DNA of 64,000 nucleotides, taken from positions 56,230 through 120,229 of the forward strand of contig DVKD01000015.1 in assembly GCA_018716285.1 (NCBI GenBank). The letters run 5' to 3'. Position 1 is the stretch's first letter. Each line of letters begins with the position of its first letter. Shown in pieces: positions 16,041-25,212 of this stretch. Below the pieces are notes generated by a model that was given only the letters and a program-made list of their open reading frames with translations, searched no databases and was not told the origin of the DNA. The position numbers and the translations under genes were made by a program. Source of the stretch: Candidatus Merdivicinus faecavium (GTDB lineage Bacteria; Bacillota; Clostridia; Oscillospirales; Ruminococcaceae).

Positions 16041-17822
16041 TTATTCCTCCCCGCCGGTCAGCGCGATGCCGAGCTCGGCAAGCTGCTTCGCATCGATGGG
16101 GGAGGGGCAGCCGCTCATCAGCTCGCTCGCGTTCTGCACCTTCGGGAAGGCGGTGACGTCGCGGATGTTGTCGGCGCCGCAGAGGAGCATCGCCAGCCGG
16201 TCGAGCCCAAGCCCCAGGCCGCCGTGGGGCGGCGCGCCGTAGCGGTAGGCTTCGACCAGGAAGCCGAATTTCGCCTCGATTTCCTCGTCGGTGAGGCCCA
16301 GAAGCTCAAACATCTTCTGCTGGAGCTCGTAGTCGGTGATGCGGATGGAACCGCTGCACAGCTCGATGCCGTTTAAGACGAGGTCGTAGGCCTTGGCGCG
16401 GACCGAGCCGGGGTCGGACTCCAGGGAATCCAGGCACTCGTCCATCGGCATGGTGAAGGGGTGGTGCATGGCGACCCAGGTCCCCGATTCCTCGTCCCAT
16501 TCAAAGAAGGGGAATTCGGTGATCCAGAGGAAGGCGTAGCCCTCGGGTATGATGTCCATCCGCCTGGCGCAGATCTGCCGCAGCGCGCCCAGGACGGGCA
16601 GGGTCACCCGGTCCTTGTCGGCGACGATGAGGGCGACGTCCCCCTTCTCGCAGCCCATCCGGGCCAGGATGGCGGCAAGCTCTTCCTCGCTTAAGAACTT
16701 CGCGAAGGAGCAGGCGGGCTTTTCGTCCACCCAGCGCACCCATGCGAGGCCCTTGGCCCCGATGCCCTTGGCGTGCTCGGTCAGCTTGTCGATCTCCTTG
16801 CGGGTATAGGTGGCTGCGCCGTTTTTGACGACGATGCCCCGGACGCTGCCGCCGTTTTCCACAGCGGAGGAAAAGACCGAGAAGCCGCAGCCCTTGACCA
16901 GGTCGGAGAGGTCTGTGATCTCCATGCCGTAGCGGATGTCCGGCTTGTCCGAGCCGTAGCGCTCCATCGCGTCGCGGTAGGTCATGCGGGGCAGAGGCTC
17001 GGTGATCTCGATGCCCTTGAGGCGCTTCATGATATAGCGGACAAAGCCCTCGCCCATGTCGAGGACGTCTTCGGTGTCGACAAAGGACATCTCCATATCG
17101 ATCTGGGTAAATTCCGGCTGGCGGTCGGCGCGGAGGTCCTCGTCCCGGAAGCAGCGGGCGAGCTGGATGTACCGGTCAAAGCCGGAGACCATCAGCAGCT
17201 GCTTGTAGATCTGGGGGGACTGGGGCAGGGCGTAGAAGGCGCCGTTGTGGACGCGGGAGGGGACGACGTAGTCGCGGGCGCCCTCGGGGGTGGATTTGAT
17301 CATCATGGGCGTCTCGATCTCGATGAAGCCGTTTTCCGCGAAATAGTCGCGGGCGGCGCGGGCGAGCTCGGCGCGGAAGATGATGTTCTTCTGGAGGGAG
17401 GGCCGGCGCAGGTCGAGGTAGCGGTAGCGCAGCCGCAGCTCCTCATTCGTCTCGTCGTTGTCCGAGATGTGGAAGGGCGGGGTCTGGGCCTTGGAGAGGA
17501 TGCGCAGCTCGGTGACGAAAATCTCCACCTCGCCGGTCGGGATGTCGGGGTTTACGCTCTCGCGGCGGCGGACGACGCCTTTGGCCATGAGGACGTACTC
17601 CGAGCGGACCTCCTTGGCCTTTGCGATGACGGCGCGGTCGGATTTCTCGTCAAAAATCAGCTGGACAATGCCGGTCCGGTCGCGCAGGTCGATGAAGACC
17701 AGTTCGCCCTTGTCGCGCTGCTTCTGGGTAAAGCCGCCGACCACAATCTCTTTTCCGATATCAGCCGCCGAAACCTCGCCGCAGTAGCAGCTCCGTTTCA
17801 GGCCGCGCATAGATTCTGCCAT
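16041..17822 (-). CDS. aspS: Aspartate--tRNA ligase
   Basis: 593 residues, the usual length of bacterial AspRS. It charges tRNA-Asp with aspartate. The N-terminal OB fold (VVGGFTQKQRDKGELVFIDLRDR) recognises the anticodon; class II motif 2 is FRDEDLRADRQPEFTQIDME, the bacterial insertion domain occupies about 285-410, and motif 3 is GGLGLGLDRLAMLLCG. Preceded by a decayed HisRS-like gene after 57 bases on the same strand; in many Firmicutes the order is hisS-aspS. Whether it is discriminating or also charges tRNA-Asn cannot be told by eye. Confidence 0.97.
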   Translation of the reverse strand: MAESMRGLKRSCYCGEVSAADIGKEIVVGGFTQKQRDKGELVFIDLRDRTGIVQLIFDEKSDRAVIAKAKEVRSEYVLMAKGVVRRRESVNPDIPTGEVEIFVTELRILSKAQTPPFHISDNDETNEELRLRYRYLDLRRPSLQKNIIFRAELARAARDYFAENGFIEIETPMMIKSTPEGARDYVVPSRVHNGAFYALPQSPQIYKQLLMVSGFDRYIQLARCFRDEDLRADRQPEFTQIDMEMSFVDTEDVLDMGEGFVRYIMKRLKGIEITEPLPRMTYRDAMERYGSDKPDIRYGMEITDLSDLVKGCGFSVFSSAVENGGSVRGIVVKNGAATYTRKEIDKLTEHAKGIGAKGLAWVRWVDEKPACSFAKFLSEEELAAILARMGCEKGDVALIVADKDRVTLPVLGALRQICARRMDIIPEGYAFLWITEFPFFEWDEESGTWVAMHHPFTMPMDECLDSLESDPGSVRAKAYDLVLNGIELCSGSIRITDYELQQKMFELLGLTDEEIEAKFGFLVEAYRYGAPPHGGLGLGLDRLAMLLCGADNIRDVTAFPKVQNASELMSGCPSPIDAKQLAELGIALTGGEE

Positions 17823-17879
17823 AATGATTCACCATTCCTTTATTTTAATCAACATAAAATCGCAGGGGCAGTTCCCCGC

Positions 17880-18782
17880 TCACTCTCCGAGCTCCGGGCC
17901 GAGGGGCAGCCCTTCCAGCGCGCCGGTCAGCTCGAGGATCTGCCGGTCGTAGAAGAAGCGGGAGAGCGCCTCGCCGAAGGCGGTTTCAAATGTCTCGCCG
18001 GTCGCCGTGTCCCGGATCTCCGCCCGCCCCGCGGCCAGGCAGTCCGGGTCGAGCGCCATCGTAAAACGCGCGCCGAGCCGCTCCGCGCAGGCGAGCTGCT
18101 CTGAGACGGGAAGCCCCATCAGCCCGCTTTCGGCCGCGAATCCCTCGCCCCGCAGGTCGGCCGCCATCGCCATCGCGGCGATCTCGGCCTCTTCGCCATC
18201 GGCGGCGATGTAGAGGGCGCAGGGCTCCGGCCCGGGGAGGGCGATTCCCCGCGCCGCCAGTGCGGCAAGCAGCTTCTCCCCGTCCACCGCAAATCCGGCG
18301 CCGGCCCATTGTCCCTCCCGCCGTCCGCCGGCGCAGAGGGTTTCCCCGCCGCAGAGCAGGGAAAACGAATCCGGCGGCAGGGCGGGGTTCTCCTGCCAGG
18401 CGAGGTTCATCGCTTCCAGCCGGGCTGTAAGTCCGTCCGATTCCCCGCCGGGCGCAAGCTCCAGCTGGATATCCGGCAGGTTCAGCAGGGCCAGGAAATC
18501 CCCGGCAAGGGAGATGAGCTCGGCCGCGGCGGCGGGATAGGGCGGTCCGATGAGCTCTGCGCAGAAAAGCCGTCCTTCCGGCGCGTCAATCAGGCCGCAC
18601 AGCTTGAGAGGCAGGCCGGCGTCCGGGAGAGCGGCCTGTTCGGCCGCCCTTCGGAGCGCATCCGGCCCCGCGGAGGATGGGGCGCGCAGCTCGCGAAAGC
18701 CGCAGAGGCCCGCCGCGTTTAAGAATGCGCTTTCCGCGGCGCGCCAGCAGCCGTCTTTATCAAGCAGAATGTCGTGAGGCAT
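17880..18782 (-). CDS. Degenerate HisRS paralogue (class II synthetase fold plus anticodon-binding domain)
   Basis: 300 residues, much shorter than HisRS (about 420). The C-terminal ~90 residues align well with the HisRS anticodon-binding domain: CALYIAADGEEAEIAAMAMA, then SEQLACAERLGARFTMAL and GRAEIRDTATGETFETAF. Upstream, GGRREGQWAGAGFAVDGEKL corresponds to the HisRS GGRYDGL...GFA.G.ERL motif 3 region, and APEGRLFCAELIGPPYPAAA to motif 2 (ERPQAGRYRQF...ELIG), but the ATP-binding arginines and the FRYE core are gone. It sits immediately upstream of aspS where hisS commonly lies. Activity as a synthetase is very unlikely; a regulatory role like HisZ, or a neutral relic, are alternatives. Confidence 0.7.
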   Translation of the reverse strand: MPHDILLDKDGCWRAAESAFLNAAGLCGFRELRAPSSAGPDALRRAAEQAALPDAGLPLKLCGLIDAPEGRLFCAELIGPPYPAAAAELISLAGDFLALLNLPDIQLELAPGGESDGLTARLEAMNLAWQENPALPPDSFSLLCGGETLCAGGRREGQWAGAGFAVDGEKLLAALAARGIALPGPEPCALYIAADGEEAEIAAMAMAADLRGEGFAAESGLMGLPVSEQLACAERLGARFTMALDPDCLAAGRAEIRDTATGETFETAFGEALSRFFYDRQILELTGALEGLPLGPELGE

Positions 18783-18838
18783 GGGGTTCCCCGCTTTCCA
18801 ATAATTTTTGACAGCAAAAGCAAGGGATGCTGCCGCCC

Positions 18839-18850
18839 GTTTGCAAACGC
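18839..18850. promoter_or_regulatory. Perfect palindrome upstream of HisRS-like/aspS genes
   Basis: CGTTTGCAAACG, a perfect 12-base palindrome 57 bases before the HisRS-like start, in the gap after mgsA. LacI-type regulators bind similar sequences, but no specific regulator can be named. Confidence 0.3.
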
Positions 18851-18893
18851 ACAGGCAAAATCCCCGCTTGACAGGATGTAGTTTTCAACTTGC

Positions 18894-19298
18894 TTACCGG
18901 CGCGGATTGGCGATGTTGCGCCAGTCGAGGTCGCCGCGCTCCAGACCGTGGATCAGAATCTCGCCGGTGGCCATATTGGTCGCGACCGGGATGTTGTGGA
19001 CATCGCAGAGACGGAGCAGGTCCATTTCACGGTTCTCATGGGTCTTGGTTGTGAGGGGGTCACGGAAAAAGAGAAGCATGTCGATTTCATTGCAGGCAAT
19101 GAGCGAAGATATCTGCTGGACGCCGCCCTGGGAACTGCTCAGATAGCGCTTGATCTCGAGGCCGGTCGCTTCGGAGATCAGCTTGCCGGTCGTGCCGGTC
19201 GAGCAGAGTTTATGCCGGTTCATAATTCCGCAATAGGCGATACAGAACTGGATCATCAGTTCCTTCTTGGTGTCATCGGCAATCAATGCGATGTTCAT
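18894..19298 (-). CDS. mgsA: Methylglyoxal synthase
   Basis: 134 residues. Converts dihydroxyacetone phosphate to methylglyoxal and phosphate, a glycolytic bypass. Family features: IALIADD at the start, CSTGTTGKLISEATGL (phosphate-binding loop), SSSQGGVQQISSLI and DMLLFFRDPLTTKTHENREM with the catalytic Asp, then NIPVATNMATGEILI. Length is normal. It lies 87 bases downstream of minD on the same strand, an arrangement common next to the mre/min genes in Clostridia. Confidence 0.95.
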   Translation of the reverse strand: MNIALIADDTKKELMIQFCIAYCGIMNRHKLCSTGTTGKLISEATGLEIKRYLSSSQGGVQQISSLIACNEIDMLLFFRDPLTTKTHENREMDLLRLCDVHNIPVATNMATGEILIHGLERGDLDWRNIANPRR

Positions 19299-19385
19299 TC
19301 ACAGGTCCTCCTTCGATTTAAAACATGTTTGGTGGTTGGATGAAGTGCTGGGTCGGTAAACATATGTAAGGACGAAAACCTTTCG

Positions 19386-20153
19386 TCAGGAGAAAATTAA
19401 GGGAATATACGCCCCGTCAATCCGCTGGGAAAGGGCCCGGCAGATGCGGGTGACGCGGTGGCTCTCGCGCAGGGCGATGCCTCGGGTGAGCTTGAGCTGG
19501 ATATCGGGATCATCCGGCATCACACCGATGAGCTGCGATCCGACTCCGTCGATGACAGCGTCCAGATCGGTAATGACATCCCGGCGGATCAGCCGTTCAT
19601 CGACCTGATTGATAAAGAGGCGGTGGGCGTCAAAGCCGTTCTTTTGCAGGGCTGCCGCCATCTGCCGCCCATCCCGGACACAGATCCAGTCCGGGGTGGT
19701 GATGATGAGGGCGAGGTCGGCAACAGCGGCGGTGGCCTTGACCGAAAAGCCCAGACCGGCCGGCATATCCAGAATGAGTCTGTCAAAATGCGGGCGAAGC
19801 CCCTCGACAAGCAGCTTGATGTCCGCAAGATCCATCGGGGCTTCCATGTTAACCGGGGCAACGATCGCGTTGAGGTTTTCGTTTAAGGGGGATTCGGCGA
19901 TCGCCTTGCTGATGGTGCATCTTCCCTCCAGAAGGTCGCCCAGGTCGTACACGACCTTTTCCGAAATCCCGAGCATCAGGTCGAGCCCGCGCAGGCCGGC
20001 GTCAAATTCAATGAGCAGAACCCGCTTGCCCTGCATCGCGTCTCCGAGCCCCAGGCCGACGCAGATCGTCGATTTGCCGACGCCGCCCTTGCCGGAGGTC
20101 AGTGCGATGACCTGATTGCGTATTTTTACTGTTTTGTTCACTTCTGCGTTCAC
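19386..20153 (-). CDS. minD: MinD-like septum-site ATPase
   Basis: 255 residues from GTG 20153, chosen because ACGGAGG lies 6 bases upstream; the 25 earlier residues of the track ORF are not MinD-like. Deviant Walker A is TSGKGGVGKSTICVGLG, switch I region LLIEFDAGLRGLDLMLG, switch II LILDMPAGLG. MinD dimers bind membrane and recruit MinC to block FtsZ at poles. The C-terminus (ICRALSQRIDGAYIPLIFS) lacks the usual Lys/Phe-rich amphipathic membrane helix. No minC or minE is present on either side, which is unusual for the mre-mrdA-min block. Confidence 0.88.
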   Translation of the reverse strand: MNAEVNKTVKIRNQVIALTSGKGGVGKSTICVGLGLGDAMQGKRVLLIEFDAGLRGLDLMLGISEKVVYDLGDLLEGRCTISKAIAESPLNENLNAIVAPVNMEAPMDLADIKLLVEGLRPHFDRLILDMPAGLGFSVKATAAVADLALIITTPDWICVRDGRQMAAALQKNGFDAHRLFINQVDERLIRRDVITDLDAVIDGVGSQLIGVMPDDPDIQLKLTRGIALRESHRVTRICRALSQRIDGAYIPLIFS

Positions 20154-20327
20154 CAGCGCCCTCCGTCCTTTCTTCAGGATGCCTGCAAAAGCAGGGGAAC
20201 ACTCCGGCATACGCACCCAGAATAACACATTATTTATTATATCATAAAATTTCGGCTCATGCTAGTATTTTCTGTAAAATTCTGCTGTTCTTCTAAAAAA
20301 AACAGGCGGAATCTATGCACGTTTTCT

Positions 20328-22457
20328 TTACTCTGCGGATTCTTCAGAAGACACCGGTTCTTCCTCCGCAGGCGCTTCCCCTTTGATGATCTCGGCATAG
20401 GCCTCCAGGATGGGGCGGACAATGTTGCGGGCGTTGGCGCCGCGCTCGAGGAGGATGCCGATGGCGATTTCAGCGCCGTCCGCCGGCGCAAAAGCGATGG
20501 CCGAGGAGCTGAAGGTGGTGTTTGTGACCTGCGGGGTGCCGGTTTTGAGGGCGACATCGTAGCCGAGGTCGGAGAGGCTGGTCTTCCAGCCCAGCGTCGA
20601 CTCCAGTTCAGGCACAGACTGGGCCGCGCCGATCATACCGGAGCAGATGGCGGCGTAGGTTTCGTCCGACATGGAAAACTGCGACATGATTTCCGGTTCG
20701 GTGGTCGTGAGGACCTCCGAATCGTCGTAGCTGCGCACCTCCTTGATGAGGTGGGTGCGGTAGCGGGTGCCGCGGTTGGCGAGGGTCATGGCCTGGGTGG
20801 CGAGCTGGAGGGGGGTGACGGCGGTATCCATCTGGCCGATGGAGGTCTGGCAGACGTTGCCGGGCTGCCAGGTCGTGCCCAGCAGCTCAGAGCGGTCCGG
20901 GCCGGAGATGCCGCCGGTCGCGGTGCTGAGCTCGAGGCCGGTATCGGTGCCGAGGCCGAAGAAATGGGCGTATTCCTGGATCTTGTCGATGCCGAGCCTG
21001 CGCCCGACGTCATAAAAGAAGATGTTGCAGGAGACGGTGAGGGCACGCACGACGCTGATATCCCCGTGGTAGCCGAGGCAGGTGGGGCGGAAGGTGTTGC
21101 CGGGAATGTAGTCGTAGTAGGTGTAGACGCGGCGGCAGGTGACGGTGTCGGACGGGGAGATGATCCCCTCTGTCAGCGCCCCGGCGGCGACCACCGTTTT
21201 AAAGGTGGAGCCGGGCCGGTAGAGTCCGTCAAAAGCGCGGTTGAGCATGGGCAGGTCTTCCTGGGCGGCCAGCTCGTTGTAGTCGGTGAAATAGTTGTTC
21301 AGGTCATAGGTGGGGGCGGTCACGGCGGCCAGGACAGCGCCGGTGTTGACATCCAGGACAACCACCGCCCCGCCGACCACCTGGTTGCCGTTGTCGTCCC
21401 CGTCGGGATCGTCCGGGAGGGAACGGAGGTAGCTGATATAGTCGGCCAGAATCTCCTGCACCCTGGCCTGAAATTTCGCGTCGATAGTCAGTCCGACATT
21501 GCTGCCCGATTCGGGCTGCTGGGTGATGGTCTCGGAGAGGATGGTGCCGTCCTGGTTCTGCTCGACCGTCATGACGCCGTCGACGCCGTGGAGGGTCTCC
21601 TCCATGTACTGTTCAATTCCGAAGCGGCCGATCAGGGCGTTCATGGGATAGCCCTTGTCGCGGTAGCCCTCGATCCCGTTGTCCGGGTCGCCGTAATACT
21701 GTTCGGCGTACATCTGGCCGACAACCCCGACGATATGGGGGGCGAGGTCGCCGTCCGGGTAGATGCGGATGTCCTCGTCAACGATATCCACCCCGGGGAA
21801 CTGGTAGGAGAGCTCCTTGACCTTGAGCACCGTCTCGGTCGAGACGTCCTCGGCGAAGGTGTACTGGTTGTTGTTGACCGAAAAGTCGGCCAGCACCATC
21901 CCGTACCGCACGCCGGCGATCTTGCGGGCGGTGAGGTCGTCGTACTCCTCGCCGATGTCAAAAAATTCGGAGGAGCGGAGGTTGTACATGCAGTCGGCCG
22001 CTGTCGCATAGACGTTGACCCCGAGCTTTTCCTTCAGGAGGGCGACGTCGTCTTCGCGGCCGCTGATGAACTCCGGCTCGCCCTCGAGGCTGATGGGCAG
22101 GGGATCGTGCCAGTCTTCCCCGGTCTCCTCGAGCATCTCAATGAGCTCCGCGATAATGCGGTTGCGTTCCTCCCCGCTGGGCAGGAAGGAGTAGTAAAAG
22201 ACAATGTTGTAGCCGACCTTGTTCTGAGCGAGCGGCTCGCCGTTGGTGTCGGTAATCTCGCCGCGGCCCGCCTTGACGGCAATGGTGCTGACCGTCATCT
22301 GCTGGGTTTTGGCGAGAAATTCCTCCCCGCGGACGATCTGGAAGTTCATCAGCTGCAGGATATAGACGCCGCAGACCAGGGCGGCGAGGAAACTCAAGAT
22401 AATCAGGCGGCCGCGTTCCTTCGGCTTCTGCGGCTTTTGCGGCTTGGGGGCGAACAT
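20328..22457 (-). CDS. mrdA: Penicillin-binding protein 2 (elongasome transpeptidase)
   Basis: 709 residues. A monofunctional class B PBP that cross-links peptidoglycan in the rod complex with MreBCD. N-terminal transmembrane segment (LIILSFLAALVCGVYILQL), dimerisation domain (GRGEITDTNGEPLAQNKVGY), and transpeptidase motifs SxxK in RPGSTFKTV, SxN in TVSCNIFF and KTG in ALKTGTPQ. A Glu/Ala/Ser-rich tail follows. It sits 90 bases downstream of mreD on the same strand. Confidence 0.95.
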   Translation of the reverse strand: MFAPKPQKPQKPKERGRLIILSFLAALVCGVYILQLMNFQIVRGEEFLAKTQQMTVSTIAVKAGRGEITDTNGEPLAQNKVGYNIVFYYSFLPSGEERNRIIAELIEMLEETGEDWHDPLPISLEGEPEFISGREDDVALLKEKLGVNVYATAADCMYNLRSSEFFDIGEEYDDLTARKIAGVRYGMVLADFSVNNNQYTFAEDVSTETVLKVKELSYQFPGVDIVDEDIRIYPDGDLAPHIVGVVGQMYAEQYYGDPDNGIEGYRDKGYPMNALIGRFGIEQYMEETLHGVDGVMTVEQNQDGTILSETITQQPESGSNVGLTIDAKFQARVQEILADYISYLRSLPDDPDGDDNGNQVVGGAVVVLDVNTGAVLAAVTAPTYDLNNYFTDYNELAAQEDLPMLNRAFDGLYRPGSTFKTVVAAGALTEGIISPSDTVTCRRVYTYYDYIPGNTFRPTCLGYHGDISVVRALTVSCNIFFYDVGRRLGIDKIQEYAHFFGLGTDTGLELSTATGGISGPDRSELLGTTWQPGNVCQTSIGQMDTAVTPLQLATQAMTLANRGTRYRTHLIKEVRSYDDSEVLTTTEPEIMSQFSMSDETYAAICSGMIGAAQSVPELESTLGWKTSLSDLGYDVALKTGTPQVTNTTFSSSAIAFAPADGAEIAIGILLERGANARNIVRPILEAYAEIIKGEAPAEEEPVSSEESAE

Positions 22458-22547
22458 GGGATCCCTCCTTTGGGAAAACAGGTCCTGCCGAAACGGCGAA
22501 AATCCCGGCGGCAGGCGGAGCGGCTGAACGGAAGGCCGTCAGAGCGC

Positions 22548-23069
22548 CTATGCCCGCACGACGGGATTAAACCGGGTAGAGATGAGCCGCGTGAGATAGT
22601 AGACCGGCGCTGTCGCGGCAACAGTGTAAAGTAGCACCAGCAGGAGCCGGAGCAGGCACTGGCCGACCCCCTCGTAGCCCCAGATCAGGTAGTAAAACAC
22701 AAAATTCCACAGGGTGCAGATAAACCCTGACGCTGCCGTCATCAGCAGCGAGTTGGTGACGTTGACCTTGACAAAATACATGGAGAGCAGCGAGACGCAG
22801 ACGCAGCAGATCATCAGCACCATCCCGTAAAAGCCGAACAGCTTGCCGGCCGAGAGATCCCACAAAAGCCCTGCGGCCAGTCCGAACCCGCCGCTCCCGG
22901 CCTCGTTTTCAAACAGCGCCACCGAGATGGCGGCGGGGATGATGAGGACCGGCTTGATATCCCCGATCCGCAGCAGCGCCGGAGAGGACTGGAGGCCGAA
23001 GCAGAGCAGGAGCAGCAGGGAATAGCAGACCCATTTGAGGGCCGCGCGGGCGTTTTTTCCGATCGTCAT
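22548..23069 (-). CDS. mreD: Rod shape-determining protein MreD
   Basis: 173 residues with about five transmembrane segments (LKWVCYSLLLLLCFGLQSSP, PVLIIPAAISVALFENEAG, LFGFYGMVLMICCVCVSLLS, LLRLLLVLLYTVAATAPVYY). MreD joins MreC to the rod complex. Overlaps the mreC stop by four bases (ATGA). Sequence conservation in this family is low, so the call rests on hydrophobic pattern and position. Confidence 0.9.
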   Translation of the reverse strand: MTIGKNARAALKWVCYSLLLLLCFGLQSSPALLRIGDIKPVLIIPAAISVALFENEAGSGGFGLAAGLLWDLSAGKLFGFYGMVLMICCVCVSLLSMYFVKVNVTNSLLMTAASGFICTLWNFVFYYLIWGYEGVGQCLLRLLLVLLYTVAATAPVYYLTRLISTRFNPVVRA

Positions 23070-23935
23070 TCGCTCGCCCCGCTTTCCTCCTGGAGGTTTG
23101 CCTTACCCAAGAAGTCTGTCAGGACAAAGACATTTTTGACCTCGCTGATCTCGGTGACAGGACGGATGACCGCGTAGCGGGTGATGCCCGATTGCTCAAG
23201 GGCGACCTCCTCGACCGTACCGACCACCAGGTTCTGGGGAAAAAGGCCGCTCGTGCCGGCAGTGACGACGATATCGCCTTCCAGGACCTCGGTTTCCCTG
23301 GGCAGCAGCTCAAATTTGGTGAGCCCCTCGGCCGCGTACTCGACGGTGCCGGTGATATTGCCGGTGTCCTTGGTGCGGATCTCCATCGCGCCGACGTTGC
23401 AGTCCGGGCTCAGGATGGTGGTGACCTGGGCGTAAGTCGGCCCGACCTTGCTCACATAGCCGATGAGGCCCGCGCCGGTCACGACCGGGTCGCGCACCGA
23501 GATGCCGTGCAGCGTCCCGATGTCAATGGTAAAGGAACCGAAGCGGTCGTCCGGGTCGCGCGCGATTACCCCGGCGGGCTGGAACTCGAAGTCCTCGTTT
23601 AATTCTTTTAAGCCGGTGATCTCCTTGAGGCGCTCGTTTTCGGTCTTGGTATCCTCATAGTCGACCAGCATTTTGCGGTATTCGGCGATCTGCTCCTTGA
23701 GCGCGATATTTTCCTCATAATTGGCCCGCGCGTCCAGAAAGACCGACAAAAACTCCGAGATCCCATCCGACACCGACGCCGCGGCCCGCTGGATGGGGTA
23801 GACGACATAGGACAAAAGCTGTTCCGGGATGGTCGCCAGGCCGCCCGTCGAGGCGGCGTAGAGCATACCGCCCAGGATGACGGCCACCACCGCAAGAATG
23901 ATCTTAAAGCGCAGGCTTTTGAAAAATTCCCGCAA
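23066..23935 (-). CDS. mreC: Rod shape-determining protein MreC
   Basis: 289 residues: one N-terminal membrane anchor (FKIILAVVAVILGGMLYAAS), a coiled coil near 70-105 (EENIALKEQIAEYRKMLVDY), and the two-barrel MreC domain with VIARDPDDRFGSFTIDIGTL, GAGLIGYVSKVGPTYAQVTT and GDIVVTAGTSGLFPQNLVVG. It scaffolds the elongation machinery outside the membrane and contacts PBP2. Follows mreB after 35 bases. Confidence 0.95.
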   Translation of the reverse strand: MREFFKSLRFKIILAVVAVILGGMLYAASTGGLATIPEQLLSYVVYPIQRAAASVSDGISEFLSVFLDARANYEENIALKEQIAEYRKMLVDYEDTKTENERLKEITGLKELNEDFEFQPAGVIARDPDDRFGSFTIDIGTLHGISVRDPVVTGAGLIGYVSKVGPTYAQVTTILSPDCNVGAMEIRTKDTGNITGTVEYAAEGLTKFELLPRETEVLEGDIVVTAGTSGLFPQNLVVGTVEEVALEQSGITRYAVIRPVTEISEVKNVFVLTDFLGKANLQEESGASE

Positions 23936-23970
23936 GCCCTGGCCCTCCTTTCCGCATGGCCGCCCGGCGC

Positions 23971-24990
23971 TTAATAGCGGTTTTCTTCCTCACTCAGCAC
24001 ATCGGTCAGCTTATCGATGTTGTCGAGCACCATGCCGGCCCCCGTTGCGACGCAATCGAGCGGGTTTTCGGCGATCTTGACCGGCATGCCGGTCTCGTTG
24101 TGGATGAGCTTGTCGATGCCCCGCAGCAGCGCGCCGCCGCCGGTCAGGGTGATGCCCTGGTCGATGATGTCGGCCGAAAGCTCGGGGGGAGTGCGTTCGA
24201 GGGTGATGCGGATGGCCTCGAGGACGGTGGTAAGCGGATCCTCGAGGGCGCTGCGGATCTGGTCGGAGGTAATGACGATGTTTTCGGGCAGGCCGTTTAA
24301 GAGGTTGCGGCCCTTGATTTCCATCGAAAGTTCCCCTTCTTCAAGCGGGCAGGCCGAACCGATCTCGATTTTGATGTTTTCTGCCGTCCGTTCTCCGATG
24401 AGGAGGTTATATTTTTTCTTGATGAAGTTGATGATGGAGGAGTCGAACTCGTCGCCGCCGACCCGGACCGATTTGGAGGCGACGATGCCGCCTAAGGAGA
24501 TGACGGCGACTTCGCTCGTGCCGCCTCCGATGTCGACGACCATCGAGCCCTGGGGATCCGCGACCGGCAGCCCGGCCCCGATGGCGGCCGCCATCGGCTC
24601 CTCGATGATGGAAACCCGCTTGGCGCCGGCCTGCTCGGCGGCGTCCCGGACGGCGCGCCGCTCGACGGCGGTGACGCCGGAGGGGATGCAGATGACCACC
24701 CGCGGCCGGACAAAGAAGCCCTTGCCGATCGCCTTGTGGATGAATTCGGTCAGCATGCTGGTGGTGACGTCAAAGTCGGCGATGACGCCGTCCTTGAGCG
24801 GCCGGACGGTGACGATGGAGCCCGGCGTGCGCCCGATGACGTCCTTCGCCTCCTGGCCGACGCATTTGACCTTATCGGTTTTGGTGTCGACCGCGACGAC
24901 GCTCGGCTCCCGGATGATGATGCCTTTGCCTTTCATGTAGACCAGGGTGTTTGCTGTACCCAGGTCGATCCCGATATCCTTTGAAAACAT
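23971..24990 (-). CDS. mreB: Rod shape-determining protein MreB (bacterial actin)
   Basis: 339 residues. Actin-fold ATPase whose filaments guide lateral wall synthesis. Seen: phosphate 1 loop [19 protein letters not shown], connect loop [13 protein letters not shown], phosphate 2 [19 protein letters not shown] and adenosine motif [18 protein letters not shown]. Start has GTAGGAAGG upstream. First gene of mreB-mreC-mreD-mrdA, transcribed from the promoter at 25134-25162 with a leader of about 140 bases. Confidence 0.97.
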   Translation of the reverse strand: MFSKDIGIDLGTANTLVYMKGKGIIIREPSVVAVDTKTDKVKCVGQEAKDVIGRTPGSIVTVRPLKDGVIADFDVTTSMLTEFIHKAIGKGFFVRPRVVICIPSGVTAVERRAVRDAAEQAGAKRVSIIEEPMAAAIGAGLPVADPQGSMVVDIGGGTSEVAVISLGGIVASKSVRVGGDEFDSSIINFIKKKYNLLIGERTAENIKIEIGSACPLEEGELSMEIKGRNLLNGLPENIVITSDQIRSALEDPLTTVLEAIRITLERTPPELSADIIDQGITLTGGGALLRGIDKLIHNETGMPVKIAENPLDCVATGAGMVLDNIDKLTDVLSEEENRY

Positions 24991-25133
24991 AACCTTCCTA
25001 CCCCTCTGTTTATTTTATGGCGCGCCGCACGGCGGCCTTCTTGCTCGTGTTTTTTCCGTCTGTTTGAGGAAACGGGCAAAGTGTGCTGCGCCCTTCATCC
25101 CTGCGGCGGCGGCCCGCAGATATAGCTGCCTTT

Positions 25134-25162
25134 ATTATACCCCTTTTTGGGGATTTGCACAA
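25134..25162 (-). promoter_or_regulatory. Promoter of mre operon
   Basis: Minus strand TTGTGC, 17-base spacer, TATAAT. The spacer contains CCCC-aaaaa-GGGG, a small inverted repeat that could be an operator. The leader to mreB is about 140 bases and shows no further structure I can support. Confidence 0.65.
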
Positions 25163-25212
25163 GATACATTTTATGTTTTGGCTAAATCTTCAAATGTTTT
25201 TGCGATGGTTTC

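Noticed and set aside
25000-25212. Small gene between mreB and maf
   Set aside because: No frame with start, ribosome site and sensible composition; the stretch is explained by the mre promoter and leader.
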